From NCBI GenBank assembly GCA_916048055.1, contig CAJZHL010000028.1, forward strand, positions 2,108,001-2,172,000: a DNA stretch of 64,000 nucleotides, read 5' to 3'. A model generated the notes under the pieces. It saw only the letters and a program-made list of their open reading frames with translations, made no database searches and was not told the origin of the DNA. The translations under genes and the position numbers were made by a program. Shown in pieces: positions 11,257 through 20,801 of the stretch. This DNA is from Pedinophyceae sp. YPF-701. Its lineage: Eukaryota; Chlorophyta; Pedinophyceae. Each line of letters begins with the position of its first letter. Within the stretch, counting starts at the first letter, position 1.

Positions 11257-13402
11257 CGGCGGCGCGCGTCGCCGGGCAGGGCGTGACGGACTGTAACTCG
11301 GGAAATGACGATTGAAAAGCACAAGGTGGGGTTTGTTCGAGATTCGTGGCTGGCCAGCGCGCGAGGCGCGCTTGGTGCGTTGCGATGGAGGGTGGGTCGG
11401 TGCAGGAGCCGCGGGGAAGGGCGGCGGGGGCGGGTCTCCCCTCCACCGTCGCATGGCGGCGACAGCGTGGTCCGACTGATCGACGCGCGTGCGCGAGGGT
11501 TGGAAACGCACCGTTCAGACAGGAGTACTGGCGCGGCGGCGGTTGGACTGGGCCGAGGTGGCGACGGGTGTCATGGTGGGGCTTGACCGCTGTGACCCCC
11601 CCCGGGCCTAATGCAGTTGTGCTGAAGTGACGCGCGCCGACCATCGGTGCAGGTCGCCGCAGCGGCGTCGCAGAAGCCGGGCCGCGACGGCGTGGTCGTG
11701 GTCATCGACCAACTGCGTTCACTGCGTGTTGAAGTGACGACGTGCCGGCACTGGGGGTGAAATCAGTGCTCGTGCCAACATGACGCGAGCGTGTGGCACC
11801 GCAAAACTGCGCACGTGGCATGTGTAGATCGAGTGCGTCCTCGAAGGGGCGCATAATAGGCGTGAGAGGCCGCTGTGAGCCAGTCACGCCTCCAGTGGGC
11901 AGCCACGACAACTGCTGTGCCTGTTCCCGTGACGCGTGGAATCTTCTTACGCGTCCGAACGTGGGAGCCGGTATGTTCATGCAGCAAGGAGCCATATCAG
12001 TGCGCGTACGACGTTGTGGAGGCCCTGCGGGCGCCGCACTGGGGACAGCGCCACGAGCAGCAACAGGCGGGCAAGAAGCCACGTCCGCACTGCTGCGCCC
12101 CCCACGACCAGCCGCCGTCGGACAGGCGCCAAGGCCTGCCAAGTCCGGCGGCGCGTGGTCGGTCGGTCCATTGCGGCCTCGGCAGGTGCCGCTTCGAGCA
12201 CACATATGTTGCCCAGCATCAGAGGAGAGGTGCACAACGACGTCGTCGCTGTCCATCCACTGGACGAGATTTGCAGCGTGCTGCGGCGCTGCCGACAGGC
12301 GAGGATGCGTGTGCGGCCGCGAGGACCCCGGCGCCTGCGTGGGACGAAGAGCGTGACGCAAGCAACAGCGTTCTCGAGGCGCGCTCCTGCACGGCGCGGT
12401 CAGTTCGCGGCCGGCCGCGCTCGCGGCCGGCGTCAAGCGACGCGTGGACAGAGCGTCGCGTTCAGTTCGAGCGTGCACCTCAAGTGCACGTGACATGTTG
12501 CGTGGCGTGCAGGCGGCGCGTGCAGGCGGGCTGGCGGCCGCTGCGGCACCGGGGCCCGCGTTCCTGAGACCTGCGAATCGAAGATGTGGTGTAGGGATGG
12601 CGGTCTGGAGGCCGGGGGCCCGGGGTGACCCTCGTCGCGACCAGGGGGGGTCCGCGTGCGCGCTGCCACAGGCGCGGCGATACCGGCACGGAGTCGAGCA
12701 CCTGGCGCAGAACACGCGACCGCTGCACGGACGTATCACAGTGCGACGGGTTCGGCGCACGGAACCGGGCGCAGATCCACCATCCACGGCGTGGGCGCGG
12801 CCTAGCCTGCGCGGCACAAGTGCTCGCTTTTCGGCACATCACGGCGACGTTCCACTTGGAGATTGTCGGACACCGGCTATCCGGCGATCAAGAGGTGAGA
12901 CCGCGCGCCGCGGGTCCTCGGAGCGCCCACCTTTACGTCGCGCTCGCCCGCACCCGTCCACGGAACCCTCTCCCCGCGCGCCGCGTCCCGTGCGCGGTTC
13001 TTTTCGGGGCGTGGATCTCTCGCGCCACGGCACGCAAGCGTACGAGCGAGCGTGTCCGGGCCGCGCGGACGGAGACCCTCCGCGCTTCCGGGACGCGGCC
13101 CAGCGCCCTGCCGGGTGCCGCGCACCGTACAACACAAACGGCCGCCTGACGCCCCGACGTCGCGTCTGGACGTGTGCTGAGCGCCACGATGGCCGCATCA
13201 TGCATGAAGCATCTCGATACGTACACTTTATTCGTATATCATGCGCCCCATATTCGCAACGACGGCCCCGAAGAGCGCGCAACCCGCACAGGAATTCGGC
13301 CCGCCAGCGCCGCCCTCGCAGCGGCCACGTCCGTGCACCACAGCGGGGCACAACAGACCACCAGCTCGTCGCGTCGAATTCGCGGTCCGTGCAGGAGCCG
13401 CT
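11257..13402. other. 2.1-kb region without a supported gene
   Basis: Long open frames cross this stretch on both strands (for example 11702..12817 minus), but they are Arg/Ala/Pro-rich, show no domain and behave like chance frames in very GC-rich DNA. It may include the 5' UTR of the RING gene that starts at 13403. A short perfect palindromic patch (CGGCCGG...CCGGCCG type) lies near 12411-12435. I see no RNA gene. Confidence 0.4.
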
Positions 13403-15038
13403 ATGCCGGACCCTGAAGCCTCTTCATCCACCGACCAGCCGGGCGACGGGCCCAGTGTCAGCGACGGTGCTCAGGGCGGCGCTACCGGGGCCGACGACAC
13501 GCCGGATCGCACAGCCAGGGGCCGTCAGGCTGGTGCGACGACCACGAGCGGCGCAGGAGGACCCGCACCAGGAGCCGAACAGCGCAACCCGTTTTCACTC
13601 TTTGGGCCACCACGGGACGGTGGCGATGCTCAGGGCGGCAGCGCGCCGAGGTTCACGTTTGGGATGCCGTGGCCGCCGTCGTCACAGTCCACGAGGCGGA
13701 CGGGCGCAGGAGGACCCGCACCAGGAGCCGAACAGCGCAACCCGTTTTCACTCTTTGGGCCACCACGGGACGGTGGCGATGCTCAGGGCGGCAGCGCGCC
13801 GAGGTTCACGTTTGGGATGCCGTGGCCGCCGTCGTCACAGTCCACGAGTCGGACGGGCGCGTCCAATGGCACATTTGGCATTGCGTTCGGCACTGGCGTG
13901 CAGGCCGCTGGTGCCGGTTCAGGGACTGACGGAGCGGCGACGGGCGTGGCGTTCGGGGCGGCAACGGGCGTGGCGTTCGGGGCGTCAACAGGCGGGGCGT
14001 TCGGAGCGTCAACGGGGGGCGTTCGGGTCAACGTTCGGGCGGAGCGTCGTCAACGGGCGGGGGGAGCGTCAACGGGCGGGCGTTCGGGGCGTCAACAGGC
14101 GGGGCGTTCGGAGCGTCAACGGCGTCAACAGGCGGGGCGTTCGGAGCGTCAACGGGCGGGGCGTTCGGAGCGTCAACGGGCGGGGCGTTCGGAGCGTCAA
14201 CGGGCGGGGCGTTCGGAGTGCCAACGGGCGGGGCGTCCCGAGCGGGAACAAGTGGGCGCGAGGAGGCTGTGGTGCGCGCGTCTGCGACGAGCCGCCGGCT
14301 GCGGGGAGCGCTCGCCCGAGTGCGGGAACTGGAGGCGCACCTGAGTGCTACAAGGACGCAGCTGCAGAGCGCGGAAGCGCGCGCAGCGGCTGCGGAGGCC
14401 CGCGCCGAGGAGGCGGAGCGCGCCATCGCGGAGCGCGACGAGCAGATCGCGGACCGGAACGCCTTGGTAGCTGCAGCGGATGCCGCGCATGCCGAAGCCG
14501 CCAGCGACGCGGAGATATTGCGCGGGGAGCTTGCGGCGCTGCAGCTCCAGCCGCAGGGAGACTCCGGGGCGGCAGAGGACGCGCGACAGCGGGCGGAGAG
14601 GCGCGCGAGGCAGCTGGAGGGCGAGGCTGATGCGCTGGCGGAGTGCAGCGTGGACGAGCTCGAGCAGCTGATGGAGGTAGTGCACCAGGCAAGGCGACAC
14701 CGGCCCGCAGATTGCATGACGACCGCTCATGCGCCGTCGCGCACGTGTGTATTCGAAATGACACACGCGATCCATTGCGCTTCTGTTTCGCGCTGCAGGC
14801 GGGCTCGCGGATGCGCAGTGCAGTGCGACAGGCGCGGCAGCGCGAGCAGGAGCAGCGCGAACAGCAGCAGCGCGGGCAGGAGGAGGCGCCATCGTGCTGC
14901 GTGTGCTGGTCGGCCCCGCGGACGATTATGCTCAACCCGTGCCGTCACGTCAACATGTGCGAGGGGTGCGCAGGCAGAGTGGACAAGTGCCCAGTGTGCC
15001 GCCAGACCATCAGGAGCCGCGAGCACGTGTACCTGTAG
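13403..15038 (+). CDS. coiled-coil RING-finger protein with FG-like repeats (frame broken by one base)
   Basis: Exon 1 runs 13403..14688 and exon 2 14799..15038. The intron has a GC donor (CACCAG|GCAAGG) and GCTGCAG acceptor. The N-terminus carries two 51-residue repeats (RNPFSLFGPP, RFTFGMPW), then a run of TGGAFGAS units, reminiscent of nucleoporin FG repeats. A helical region follows (ALARVRELEAHLSATRTQLQ onward). Exon 2 ends with a C3HC4 RING: CCVCWSAPR, NPCRHVNMCEGC, CPVCRQTI, close to the BOI/IAP-type RINGs of ubiquitin E3 ligases. The frame changes inside the TGGAFGAS repeat: one 24-base unit near 14072-14094 lacks a G. It is therefore either an assembly error, an unrecognised splice or a real lesion. 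The next gene is a paralogue with the same helix and RING order. Confidence 0.65.
13551..13853 (+). repeat. 153-base tandem duplication in the RING gene
   Basis: Two nearly identical 153-base copies (51 codons each) start at about 13551 and 13704. Each encodes the same segment with FSLFG and FTFG motifs. The period is a multiple of three, so the duplication keeps the frame. Near-identity suggests a recent or homogenised event. Confidence 0.85.
13940..14247 (+). repeat. 24-base coding minisatellite (TGGAFGAS units)
   Basis: About a dozen units of consensus ACGGGCGGGGCGTTCGGAGC plus GTCA encode Thr-Gly-Gly-Ala-Phe-Gly-Ala-Ser. Full-length units flank a central degenerate block at about 14012-14094, where units measure 19, 22, 19 and 23 bases, plus a 9-base remnant further on. 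The 23-base unit shifts the downstream frame. Confidence 0.85.
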
Positions 15039-16097
15039 CGAACCAGGCGGGCTGTGAGTCCGTCGAAGAGTCCTGCCTCAGTCAAACGGTCTGCATTTGC
15101 GACATGCTGTTCTGCGAGAGGACGGCGTTGCGCACCGTGTATCGTTGCGCAGACGACGCCCGCCACCTCGCGCGAGGGCCCTTGCAAGGGCCGTCCGCGA
15201 CGGTCGCGTTGCACCGTCCTGTGCCCCCGTGCATTGGTGTTGATTGCCATGGGTGCCCGAACCGCGCAACCTTGGCTCGACGCAAGCTACTTGCGTCCAA
15301 CGAACCCGCAGCCGATTCGCGGTGGGTCGCGGGAACTGGCCGCAGGCGGGGGGGGAGTCACGCGGTAGGACAACACTCGCCTGGCCACTTTACGTCAGGC
15401 AGACAGCGGTGACGTGGTTGACAGCGTCCGTGGTGAGCTCTTGCGGCTACGCGAGCGCCTTCGTGCGCATAAACGCCCGATTCACCGCCGAGCTGCGCCC
15501 GCATTTCCGTCGCCGTCTGTTCGGTCCCAGAGCGATCAGAGATCGAGGGTGCGCAGAGGCCGCTACGCTCCGCCAGGCGCCACTATCTGGATTATGCGAG
15601 ATGACTGGGACGCGGTGAGGGCTTGTTCTGCTCCGCAAGTACGCTGTGGCGGTCGGCAGCCCCTGTGCAACCCATCCACCTTCTACGTCCAAAATGCGGG
15701 CGACAGCGAAGCACTTCGCCTACTTTTGATTACATTTCGCCACAGTCACTATAGATGCGTGCCATAGTTGACATCAACACGCTCAAAACTCTCAGCTTGC
15801 CCTGAAATTGCAGAGTGCGTCGGGGGAGCAGAATCCCCCCACTGGCGTGTCCTTAGGCCTAGTGGCTCACGAAGTGACATCGAAGTGGACGGTTCATAAC
15901 TCTGGCGACCATAAACCGGTGCTGAGTGCCGATCTACTTGCGAGCAGCGCGCACAAGGTGCGTGTCCCTGTGCTTGGGGTTCGATAGCGGCAGCTTCCGC
16001 CGAGCCCGCCGCACCCGCCCGTATGGTGATGTGCAGTGCGTGCTATACGTAAGCTTCTCGCCCATTGCTCAGAAAGGTGCCCGAACCCCACCTACAG
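15039..16097. other. 1-kb spacer between the two RING genes
   Basis: No domain-bearing frame was found. It probably holds the 3' UTR of the first RING gene and the promoter or a 5' exon of the second: a plausible acceptor (CCTACAG) at 16097 precedes acidic codons in the frame of the second gene, so an upstream exon may lie here. Confidence 0.35.
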
Positions 16098-16238
16098 GTC
16101 GGAGGCACCCCTCAATCACAGCACTGCGTCGCGGACGACAGTGACGGGGAGCTCGAGGTGTTCGACGTCCCGTCGCCGGCGCCGGCGGTGATCGAGAGAC
16201 GATGCGTGACGCGCGGCCGAGCTCGCACCGCGGGGAAG

Positions 16239-17714
16239 ATGCGAGGCTCCTTGAACGCACCACTCCTGCATGACGGTATGCGCACACAGGCTGACGCCGG
16301 CCACGGAGACGAATCATTTCGCACTGTCACGCCTGCCTTCCGCACGTCGACGAGCTCGCTGGAGCGCCGACAGACGGTGCAGCGCCCTCTCCCGGCCGCT
16401 GCAGACTCCAGCGATGACGAGGGCACCACGGACGAGAAACCAGCCAGTAGGACAACCGCACCGCCCGCTCCGGCACGCGACGGCAACACGCCGGCGCAGC
16501 CCGCCACCGTGCACTCCCAGCCGTTCACCGCAATCCCGCGCACGCCCGCACACAACGAACAACCAGCGTCTCCCACAAGACAGACGCAGCCTCACACACC
16601 GCCCGGCGTTGACGCTGGGCAAGCGCAAGCGCACGCGGCCGTGGTCGAGTCCTATGAGAGGCGGCTCGCGGCTGCCGAGGAACAGCTCCAGCAGCTCGAA
16701 CGCGACAAAAACCGCGTTCAAGAGGATCTACGATGGCGACTCACCTGTGCGGAGAAGCAGCGCGAGAACGTAGCCGGGGAGCTCGCGGCGGCGCAGCGCG
16801 AGCGCGACGATGCCCTGGCGCGCGCCGCGGCGGCGGCGCGCGATCTCGATAAGGCAAGCATGCAGCTGGCGCAGGCAGGCGAGCGGGAAGCTGCCGCAGA
16901 GGCCCGCGCTGAGCAGGTCGCTGCGGAGCGAGACGCTGCCGTGACAGGTGCTGCGGCGGCGGCGCGCGATCTCGAGAAGGCAAGCACGCAGCTGGCGCAT
17001 GCAGGCGTGCGGGCAGCTGCCGCAGAGGCCCGCGCTGAGCAAGCTGAGTCCCGCGCGGACGACGCGGAGCGTGCCATCGCGGAGCGCGACAGGCAGCTCG
17101 CGGTGCGGAGCGCCATGGTTGCGGCAGCAGATGCGGCGTACGCGGAGGCTGCCAGCGACGCGGACAACTTGCGCGCCGAGCTTGACTCCGAGCGTGCAGC
17201 GCGCGAGGCGGCCGAGGCGCTCAACGCCCAGCTGCAGCAAGCGCTGGAGGGTGCTGGGGCCGCGGACGCAGCGGCGCGCGCAGGCGCGGAGAGGCGCGCG
17301 AGGCAGCTGGAGGGCGAGGCTGACGCGCTGGCGGAGTGCAGCGTGGACGAACTTCGAGAGCTGATCAGCGTCGTGGAACAGGTGAGGCCACAGGCGCAGA
17401 TGTTCGTTGATTGTATCGCATTTTGCGAAATCGTTTCTTGGTTTCATTTTCCGTAGGAAAACAAACGATGTTGGTATTCCGAATCCATCGTGCTCCCGCT
17501 GCAGGCAGGCTCGCGGATACGCGACGCAATCTGGCGGGCGGAGCGCGAGGGGGAGCTCGAGGCGGCCTCGCGGTGCACCGTGTGCTGGTCTGCGCCGCGC
17601 TCCGTGGCCCTGAACTGCGGCCACGTCATCATGTGCGAGGGATGCGCGGCTCGCGTGTCCACCTGTCCGACGTGCCGCCAGGCCATCACCAGCCGGCAAC
17701 GCGTGTACATGTGA
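16239..17714 (+). CDS. coiled-coil RING-finger protein, tandem paralogue
   Basis: Exon 1 ends at 17381 and exon 2 is 17505..17714 (GTGAGG...GCTGCAG, phase 0). The first in-frame Met is at 16239, giving 450 residues. The frame stays open upstream to an acceptor at 16097 with coding-like DDSDGELEVFDVP, so an earlier exon is likely. A Pro/Thr-rich region is followed by about 230 residues of continuous heptad-like helix (ERRLAAAEEQLQQLERDKNR onward, with two similar ARDL[DE]KAS blocks). The RING at the end reads CTVCWSAPR, LNCGHVIMCEGC, CPTCRQAI. The block ERRARQLEGEADALAECSVD is identical in the RING gene to the left, and the intron sits at the same codon, so the pair arose by tandem duplication. 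The FG-like repeats are absent here. It is probably an E3 ubiquitin ligase; the substrate is unknown. Confidence 0.75.
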
Positions 17715-18001
17715 CCCCGTCGGCTGCCGCCGTGCAGGCCCTGCGTCATCGTCATAGGCCTTGCATGCAGCGCCGACGAAGCCCCCGACCCTGCGCGCAG
17801 GACCTCGGCAGATACACGCAGGGGCGGTGCAGCGTCTCCCGGTGGCGCCCGCGCGCACCGGCGCCCCCTCAATTTCCCCACACCCCCCTGGGGGACTCCT
17901 AGGCTTGCCCCGTCAGGTTTTGCCGGGTGGGCTCGATGGCGCGCCGGGCTCCGCACTCGCGGCAGTGTCTCGCTGAAGCTCAGGGGGTCGCGGAAGGAAG
18001 C

Positions 18002-20415
18002 ATGCCGCCGAAAGGCGATCGCAAGCGCTCGGCAGGGAGTGATGGGCGGAGGGCCTCTGGGGGCTCCGGGGGCGATGCGGGGGAGACGAAGCGACGAAAA
18101 GAGATGGCGGACCTCGCGAAGCGGCGCGCGGCGCACTTCGCGACGTTTGGCGGGGACGGCGAGGACGTGGACGCGGAGGGCGCTGCGGGAGGCAATGTGC
18201 ACACGGGGGGGGACACGGCGCGGAGCCTGGGGCCGTGGTCTTCGGCGCGGGAGCTTGTAGAAGCACGGCAGAGGGCGGCGGAGGAGCGAGGCGAGAGGTG
18301 CGGCCCTGAGCAACGAGAATTTCCGGGTCCTGTATTGTGGCCGCGAAGCCAAAGAAGCGTTTTGAGCATATACCGCCGTTTTGATGAGATGTTGTGCTCG
18401 CTTGCTCGATCGACGTGCATTGAAGGAGACGCTGAGCGCTTCGACTGTACCGCCCGAATGGCACGCGGTGCGCGGCGGGCGTGTTTCCTTGCACGGTAGG
18501 GTGAGCGCTCTGAGCGCACGAAACGGACGCAGCCTCCGACGTTTCGCGCTCCGCAGGATCCTCGAGGAGAAGAGGCGGCTGCGCATGGCCGCTGAGGCCG
18601 GGGACGTGCTCAAGTGGGAGCCCAAGCGGGACCCGAGGACCCCGCGGCAAACAGGCGACATTCGGAGCCTCTTCTCGATGTGCCTCGACATCTGCGCCGG
18701 CTTCCTGGACTGTGTGGAGAGCCTGTACGGCATCCCCGACCCGGTCAAGGTCAAGATCGCTCGCGAGGCGGCGCGGCGGCGCATGCTGTCGCCCAGCTCC
18801 CTGCCCCTGTTCACTGCGGGCGCGCCTGCGGAGGTCGTGCTGCCGAACTGCACGGAGATCGACCCCGGGACGCTGATCGCCGCTCTCCCGGACTGCCTCA
18901 CGCCGCGCCTGCGGAGGCTCGAGCTCGGATTCTGCGGCCGGCCGCTCACCGATAGAGCTGCGTCTGTGTTCCTCTCCGCCGCCGGCCTCGAGGTGCGCGA
19001 CCCGACGCGAGGCTCACTCCGAGCGCACTTTGGCGTGGGCCGGCGGCCAGTGCGCGCTTGCCTCCGCAGCACTCGACCTTCGCGCCCACCATCGTTGCCT
19101 GGTGTTTTTCACATCCCCGCGGATGGGGGCGCTTCCAGTCAAGAAATTGATATTGCTCGATATGTGTGGATGTCGGCCATGCGGTTCGGCTGCGTCGGTG
19201 GTCCTCGCATCCCCAGTCGGTGATCAGAGACCTACATGCAGCTACAAACAACACACCACGACATGAATCACGACACGATCGTTTCCTCTCTGGTCTCCGC
19301 AGGACGAGGACAAGGACGGCAAGGAGGACGAGGCCCGGCGCGCGGCCTGGATGGACAACATCGACGACCAGCCAGCCAAGAAAGACTCGGACGACGACGA
19401 CGACGAGTCAGTAGACCCTGATGAGCAACTGCTGCGAGAACAGGAGGCCGAGCGCCTCGCGGCCCTCCCGCCCCCCGGCACCTTCCCCTCGACCCCTACC
19501 CCGCTCGGCATCGAGGCGATCTGCCTCTCCGGCGCGTACAAGCTCACGGAAACGGGTTTGAAGCGCATCCTCCGCGCGTGTCCGAATTTGGTGGAGCTGC
19601 GCGCGACGGACTGCCCGCGGATCACGGGCGAGATCATGCGCGCGCTCCCGAGCCTCGTGCCGCGGCTGCGCGTGCTCGATGTCGCGGGCGCGGGCGGGAT
19701 CGAGAACGAGGCACTCGTTGAGTGCCTGCGCGGCCTGACGCACCTGAAGCACCTGGGGCTCTCGCGCGTGCCGTCCACGGATGACTCTGCGCTGGCCGCG
19801 CTCGCGGAGGCCGCGCACGGACTGCAGGTGCGCCGCACCCTCGACCTCTCACCCGTGCGCCTGCGTACCTGAAGTTGTTGCCTTGCGCTGACGCCCGCCG
19901 TCCCGTGCGCCGCTCCGCTGCAGTCGCTCGACATCACGCGGTGCTCCGCGGTCACGGACACTGGCATCGCCGCCCTCGCGAAGTCGTGTCCGGGCCTGCG
20001 CGCCCTCACGCTCGACTACGTACACCAGGTGTCGGACGAAGGCCTGGACGCCCTCGCACGCAGCTGCCGCCAGCTCACGAGCCTCTCCCTGGGCCGCTGC
20101 GCGCGCATCACGGAGGTCGCGCTCGTCCGGTTCCTCAGCGAGGGCCCAGCGGGCATCGAGCGCCTGTCGCTGAACCACGTTGGGCCCGCTGCGGGGCACG
20201 CGTGCGCGCAGGCGCTCGTGGCGCGGCACGCGCGGACGCTCAGGGAGCTGGACGTGTCGTGGTGCCGCGGCATGGACGACGCGTGCCTCGGGACGATCGC
20301 GGACGCGTGCGGGAAGCTGGAGCATCTCAGGATGTTTGGATGCCCGCAGGTGACGCCGAGGATGTTGAACGGGCACTCGAACGACGGCCTGCGGATCACG
20401 GGCGTACAGGCTTGA
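18002..20415 (+). CDS. RAD7-like leucine-rich-repeat protein (nucleotide-excision repair type)
   Basis: Exons 18002..18297, 18557..18992, 19303..19827 and 19924..20415 join to 582 residues, all GT-AG. The N-terminus is basic and disordered, then KRRAAHFATFGGDGED, matching the short FA-F motif before the RAD7 LRR region. The segment SLFSMCLDICAGFLDCVESL and VVLPNCTEIDPGTL match the start of RAD7 proteins. A C-terminal half of cysteine-containing LRRs follows (LRALTLDYVHQVSDEGLDAL, LTSLSLGRCARITEVAL, LRELDVSWCRGMDDACL). An acidic DDDDDE linker separates the two. RAD7 works with RAD16 in global-genome repair, and plant homologues are F-box/LRR-like. The repair role is inferred from architecture only. 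An alternative Met at 17936 is possible. TGTAA occurs about 65 bases after the stop. Confidence 0.8.
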
Positions 20416-20801
20416 GGGTGCGCGGTGCTGAGGTCTTGTGTGTTCGGACACTGACGGGGTTTTGATTGTTTCTTCGACATTGTAACGGACTGTCATAACG
20501 CGGCTGCCTGAGGGTCGAACGGCCAGGCCGGGGCTTGTTGATGAGTCGTCGCGCAAAGGCTGTCCGAGCCGACAACGTCAAGCACATCACAGCTCTTATT
20601 GAGTTCGGCATTTTGTTTATGATCGAGCACCGAATCGATGCCTCAACATGTTTTTCACTGCATGGGAGGGCTTTGCTGGTCCGCTCCCTCGCAAGCAACG
20701 TCATGCTTCGCCCCAGCGGCACGCGCGCATTCGTGCACGAACGCGGAGCACGAAGGATTCTGCAGGCCGCCGACGCAGGCCGCGCACAGCATCAGCGCGC
20801 A
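20416..20801. other. convergent spacer, 386 bases
   Basis: It lies between two converging genes and presumably contains both 3' UTRs. It is AT-richer than its surroundings around 20580-20650. No further feature was seen. Confidence 0.4.

Noticed and set aside
11702-12817. 371-residue minus-strand frame in the spacer before the RING gene
   Set aside because: Composition is like translated GC-rich noise; no domain, no splice support.
12444-14630. 728-residue + strand frame over the RING gene and its upstream spacer
   Set aside because: It is Arg-rich with no domain and overlaps the RING gene in another frame; the minisatellite keeps several frames open at once.
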